In this document: positions 62,601 through 64,000 of the stretch, piece by piece
Numbering within the stretch: position 1 is the first letter of the stretch
Layout of the letters: each line of letters starts with the position of its first letter
NCBI RefSeq assembly: GCF_900230215.1
Contig: NZ_LT907982.1
Span: 1,364,001-1,428,000 of the forward strand
Length of the DNA stretch: 64,000 nt
Direction: 5' to 3'
Origin: Jatrophihabitans sp. GAS493
GTDB lineage: Bacteria > Actinomycetota > Actinomycetes > Mycobacteriales > Jatrophihabitantaceae
Translations under genes and position numbers: made by a program
Notes under the pieces: model-generated
The model's database searches: none
What the model was told of the DNA's origin: nothing
Seen by the model: only the letters and a program-made list of their open reading frames with translations

Positions 62601-63726
62601 GCTGCTGCTGCCCAAGATGACCCAGGTGAACGACGGCGCCTTCCTGGCCGATGACACCATGATCGCCTCCTATGAGCTCGGTCGCGGCTGGCTGCGGATC
62701 GCGCCGGCCAAGGTCGGGAAGAGGGCGTTCCTCGGGAACTCCGCCATGGCCGCGCCCGGACGCTCGGTGCCGAAGAACGGCCTCATCGCCGTCCTCTCCG
62801 TCTCACCGGAGAAGGCGAAGAAGGGCTCCTCCTGGCTGGGGAGTCCGCCGGTGCAGCTGCGTCGCTCGGCCGACGAGGCGGACCGGGCCCGCACCTTCGC
62901 CCCGAGCCGGCGGGTCCGGCTGGCCCGCTCCCTGGTCGAGCTCTGCCGGGCCATCCCGCTCATCGTCACCTTCGCCGTCGGCGCCGGGGTGCTGCTCGCC
63001 CTGCAATGGCTGGCCGTGCAGCGTGGCTACTGGCTGGCCGCTCTCTGCGGCGGGCTCGTCCTGCTGGCCGCCGGTGCGGTGGCCGGTGCGATCACCACCG
63101 CGGCCAAGTGGCTGCTCGTCGGGCGGCTGCGGGTCGTCGAGCACCCGCTGTGGAGTTCCTTCGTCTGGCGCAACGAAGTCGTCGACACCTTCGTCGAGAT
63201 GGTGGCCGCCCCATGGTTCGCCCGGGCGGCGACCGGCACCCCGGTCCTCAACCTCTGGCTGCGGACGCTGGGGGCCAGGATCGGTCGGGGCGTCTGGTGC
63301 GAGACGTACTGGCTACCGGAGGCCGATCTGGTGCAACTGGGCGACGCGGTGACGGTGAACCGGGGGTGCGTCCTGCAGACCCACCTGTTCCATGATCGGA
63401 TTATGCGTATGGACACCGTCGAGTTGGCTGCGGGCGCAACGCTCGGGCCGCACGGTGTCATCCTGCCGGCCGCGGCGATCGGGCCCGGGGCCACCGTCGG
63501 ACCGGCGTCGCTGGTGATGCGCGGCGAGCTGGTGCCGGCCGGGACGCGCTGGATCGGCAACCCGATCTCCCCCTGGAGCGAGCCGCTCAACGAGCCGGCG
63601 GACGGGGTATCCGATCAGGGCCAGCCGGCCGAGTTGAGCCACCGCCTCCAGCAGCCCGAGCAGTCGTCACAGGCTGCCCAGCCCGAGCAACCGATCCGGC
63701 CGGCCCGCAGCGAGTTGGGGCTTTGA
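59614..63726 (+). CDS. Pls/PosA-family non-ribosomal peptide synthetase-like protein
   Basis: 1370 residues. (1) Adenylation domain, ~45-530: IIFTSGSTGTPKGVAVSHRS, TYGPTEATV, YRSGDLVRYETDG, GRADEQVKLGGRRIELGEV, KVDRNALP. (2) Carrier domain, ~540-615: DDDFFAHGGGSLSAARL with the phosphopantetheine serine. (3) A membrane region with several helices interleaved with left-handed beta-helix acyltransferase-like repeats (GAAIEPEVDLSGY, GATLGPHGVILPAAAIGPGATVGPAS). This matches the epsilon-poly-lysine synthetase-like Pls/PosA family, which polymerises an amino acid without a condensation domain. The N-terminus has Gly-Asp/His-Val repeats. The product is unknown. M1 peptidase follows, coupled. Confidence 0.9.
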   Translation: MTEEPAPPALSATPAPTGDVHGHVHGDVNGHVLGDVAAAPAVRTLIDVFAATVAAFPAAPALDDGTSTVSYGELQRAVTSFAENLVEAGVRRGDRVGVRLPSGTHDLYIAILAILSAGAAYVPVDADDPPERAELVFSEAAVRLVVDTEFWARSGTESGSESGPSRPTADQSRPAPEQPTPADDAWIIFTSGSTGTPKGVAVSHRSAAAFVDAEARMFLPNQPIVPGDRVLAGLSVAFDASCEEMWLAWRYGACLVPAPRSLVRSGIDLGPWLIRQRITIVSTVPTLAALWPPDCLDGVRLLIFGGEACPPELVDRLVEEGREVWNTYGPTEATVVACGALLREDEPVRIGLPLDGWELAVVDGQGQPVEVGAVGELIIGGVGLARYLDPQKDAEKFAPFPTLGWPRAYRSGDLVRYETDGLVFQGRADEQVKLGGRRIELGEVDAALQALPDVVAAAAAVKSTPAGNQILVGYVVISPEQEFVPSEALARLREQLPAALVPVLAVVDDLPTRTSGKVDRNALPWPLTGGAPAEANHNLTGTAAWLAERWSGVLGSQVLGADDDFFAHGGGSLSAARLISMLRERFTSVTVADIYQNPRLGDLADLLDVSAPAKEAVVRSMRPVPRATQLVQVLLTLALQTVTGLRWLTVLGLLNNLLNRYGRPSGYEWAPTVSWWWLLGALIVLVSPPGRMGLAVLGARALLWGVQPGEHPRGGSVHIRVWTAERLADAVGAANLAGAPWIAYYARALGAKVGRDVHLHSLPPITGMLTLGRGAAIEPEVDLSGYWIDGDVLRLGRVHVGVNATVGSRSTLAPGARVGRDAQVEAGSWVTGQVGDGEKWAGAPAAYEGLAKDDWPHQVPRRRRWVIAYALASAVFALLPVLALLPGLALVARLVHEADTLAAATRAVAIAVPAVALSWLVGYALLTLLIVRALGIGVRAGEFPVRSRIGWQVWATERLMDSARSLLFPIYSSLFTPIWLRALGAQIGRGVEASTVLLLPKMTQVNDGAFLADDTMIASYELGRGWLRIAPAKVGKRAFLGNSAMAAPGRSVPKNGLIAVLSVSPEKAKKGSSWLGSPPVQLRRSADEADRARTFAPSRRVRLARSLVELCRAIPLIVTFAVGAGVLLALQWLAVQRGYWLAALCGGLVLLAAGAVAGAITTAAKWLLVGRLRVVEHPLWSSFVWRNEVVDTFVEMVAAPWFARAATGTPVLNLWLRTLGARIGRGVWCETYWLPEADLVQLGDAVTVNRGCVLQTHLFHDRIMRMDTVELAAGATLGPHGVILPAAAIGPGATVGPASLVMRGELVPAGTRWIGNPISPWSEPLNEPADGVSDQGQPAELSHRLQQPEQSSQAAQPEQPIRPARSELGL
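59665..59721 (+). repeat. 12-bp tandem repeat coding G(D/H)V(H/N/L)
   Basis: GGCGATGTGCAC, GGCCATGTGCAC, GGCGATGTAAAC, GGCCATGTGCTT and GGCGACGTC follow one another from 59665, encoding a histidine-rich stretch (GDVHGHVHGDVNGHVLGDV) near the N-terminus of the synthetase. Confidence 0.85.
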
Positions 63727-64000
63727 GCAGCGCTCGGGGCGTCGCCGATCCCTACGTTCCGGATAGCGGCGACCTCAGCTTCGACGTCCACCGTTACGAC
63801 CTTGAGCTGAGCTATCGCCTCTCCAGCAATCGATTGGCCGGCCGGGCGATCATCTCGGCCCGAGCCAACAGCGGTATCTCGATGTTCAGCCTGGACCTGG
63901 CGGGCATGCAGGTGAAGAAGGTGACCGTCGACGGCGCCCGGGTGAAGCGTTTCGTGCACGGCCGCCGCAAGCTCCAGGTGTGGTTGGCCCGAACGATCCC
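63723..64000 (+). CDS. M1-family metallopeptidase, N-terminal fragment (cut by window end)
   Basis: TTG 63723 overlaps the synthetase stop (TTGA). The visible 92 residues (DPYVPDSGDLSFDVHRYDL, then LSYRLSSNRLAGRAII and FSLDLAGMQVKKVTVDG) are the N-terminal beta domain of M1 aminopeptidases; the HExxH site lies beyond the window. Co-translation with a Pls/PosA-type synthetase recurs in actinobacteria to my knowledge. It may trim or hydrolyse the peptide product (inference). Confidence 0.82.
   Translation, partial: MSSARGVADPYVPDSGDLSFDVHRYDLELSYRLSSNRLAGRAIISARANSGISMFSLDLAGMQVKKVTVDGARVKRFVHGRRKLQVWLARTI

Overview
This window is chromosomal DNA from a high-GC Gram-positive bacterium, an actinomycete probably near the Frankiales/Jatrophihabitantales (inference). 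The evidence is strong G/C third-position bias, frequent GTG starts, ATGA/GTGA gene coupling, F420/luciferase-type oxidoreductases, a mycosin-like subtilase, a Pls/PosA-type synthetase, and the order tRNA-Ser(GGA), SRP RNA, dnaX, ybaB, recR. I see no insertion sequence, prophage or CRISPR.

Region 1 (1-20.3 kb) is a catabolic island for an unidentified acyl-CoA-linked substrate. It holds a P450 (cut by the window edge), short-chain dehydrogenases, a CitE/HpcH-type CoA-ester lyase, two closely related type III CoA-transferases, an aldehyde dehydrogenase, an ACMSD-type amidohydrolase, a FadR-type GntR regulator, an APH-like phosphotransferase, two luciferase-like oxidoreductases and three acyl-CoA dehydrogenases (two adjacent, as in heteromeric steroid FadE pairs). 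It also has a thiolase-fold protein lacking the GHP histidine followed by a DUF35 protein, resembling the Ltp2/DUF35 side-chain retro-aldolase. Four transcription units carry a related TATNCGCAT promoter element, probably the GntR regulon.

Region 2 (20.4-41.6 kb) is a second catabolic island under a different control. Four promoters share one architecture: TTGAC(A/G/T), a spacer of about 17 bp, and a -10 overlapping an 18-bp near-palindrome, GTACYGAYCGRTYGGTAC. They drive (i) acyl-CoA ligase, SMP-30 lactonase and SnoaL-like protein; (ii) a homogentisate-dioxygenase-like cupin, an alpha/beta hydrolase, thiolase, crotonases, SDRs, acyl-CoA dehydrogenases and a phosphotransferase-DUF6285 fusion; (iii) an RbsA/RbsC-type importer and a TetR regulator; (iv) a cysteine-rich lipoprotein binding protein and HMG-CoA lyase. 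The TetR protein is the obvious candidate to read this operator. Together the genes look like import, CoA activation, ring or lactone opening, beta-oxidation and HMG-CoA cleavage of one compound; the substrate is not evident.

Region 3 (41.6-52.4 kb) is mostly housekeeping: tRNA-Ser, SRP RNA, dnaX, a secreted amidase, ybaB, recR, a mycosin-like protease flanked by two paralogous single-pass membrane proteins, and leuA with a leucine-rich leader peptide. Region 4 (52.4-58.9 kb) is a small glycan or metabolite modification locus: glycosyltransferase, FdtA/QdtA-like ketoisomerase, FemAB-like acyltransferase, and two related methyltransferases flanking a flavoprotein. The window ends with a GNAT acetyltransferase, a 1370-residue Pls/PosA-type synthetase and the start of an M1 aminopeptidase.
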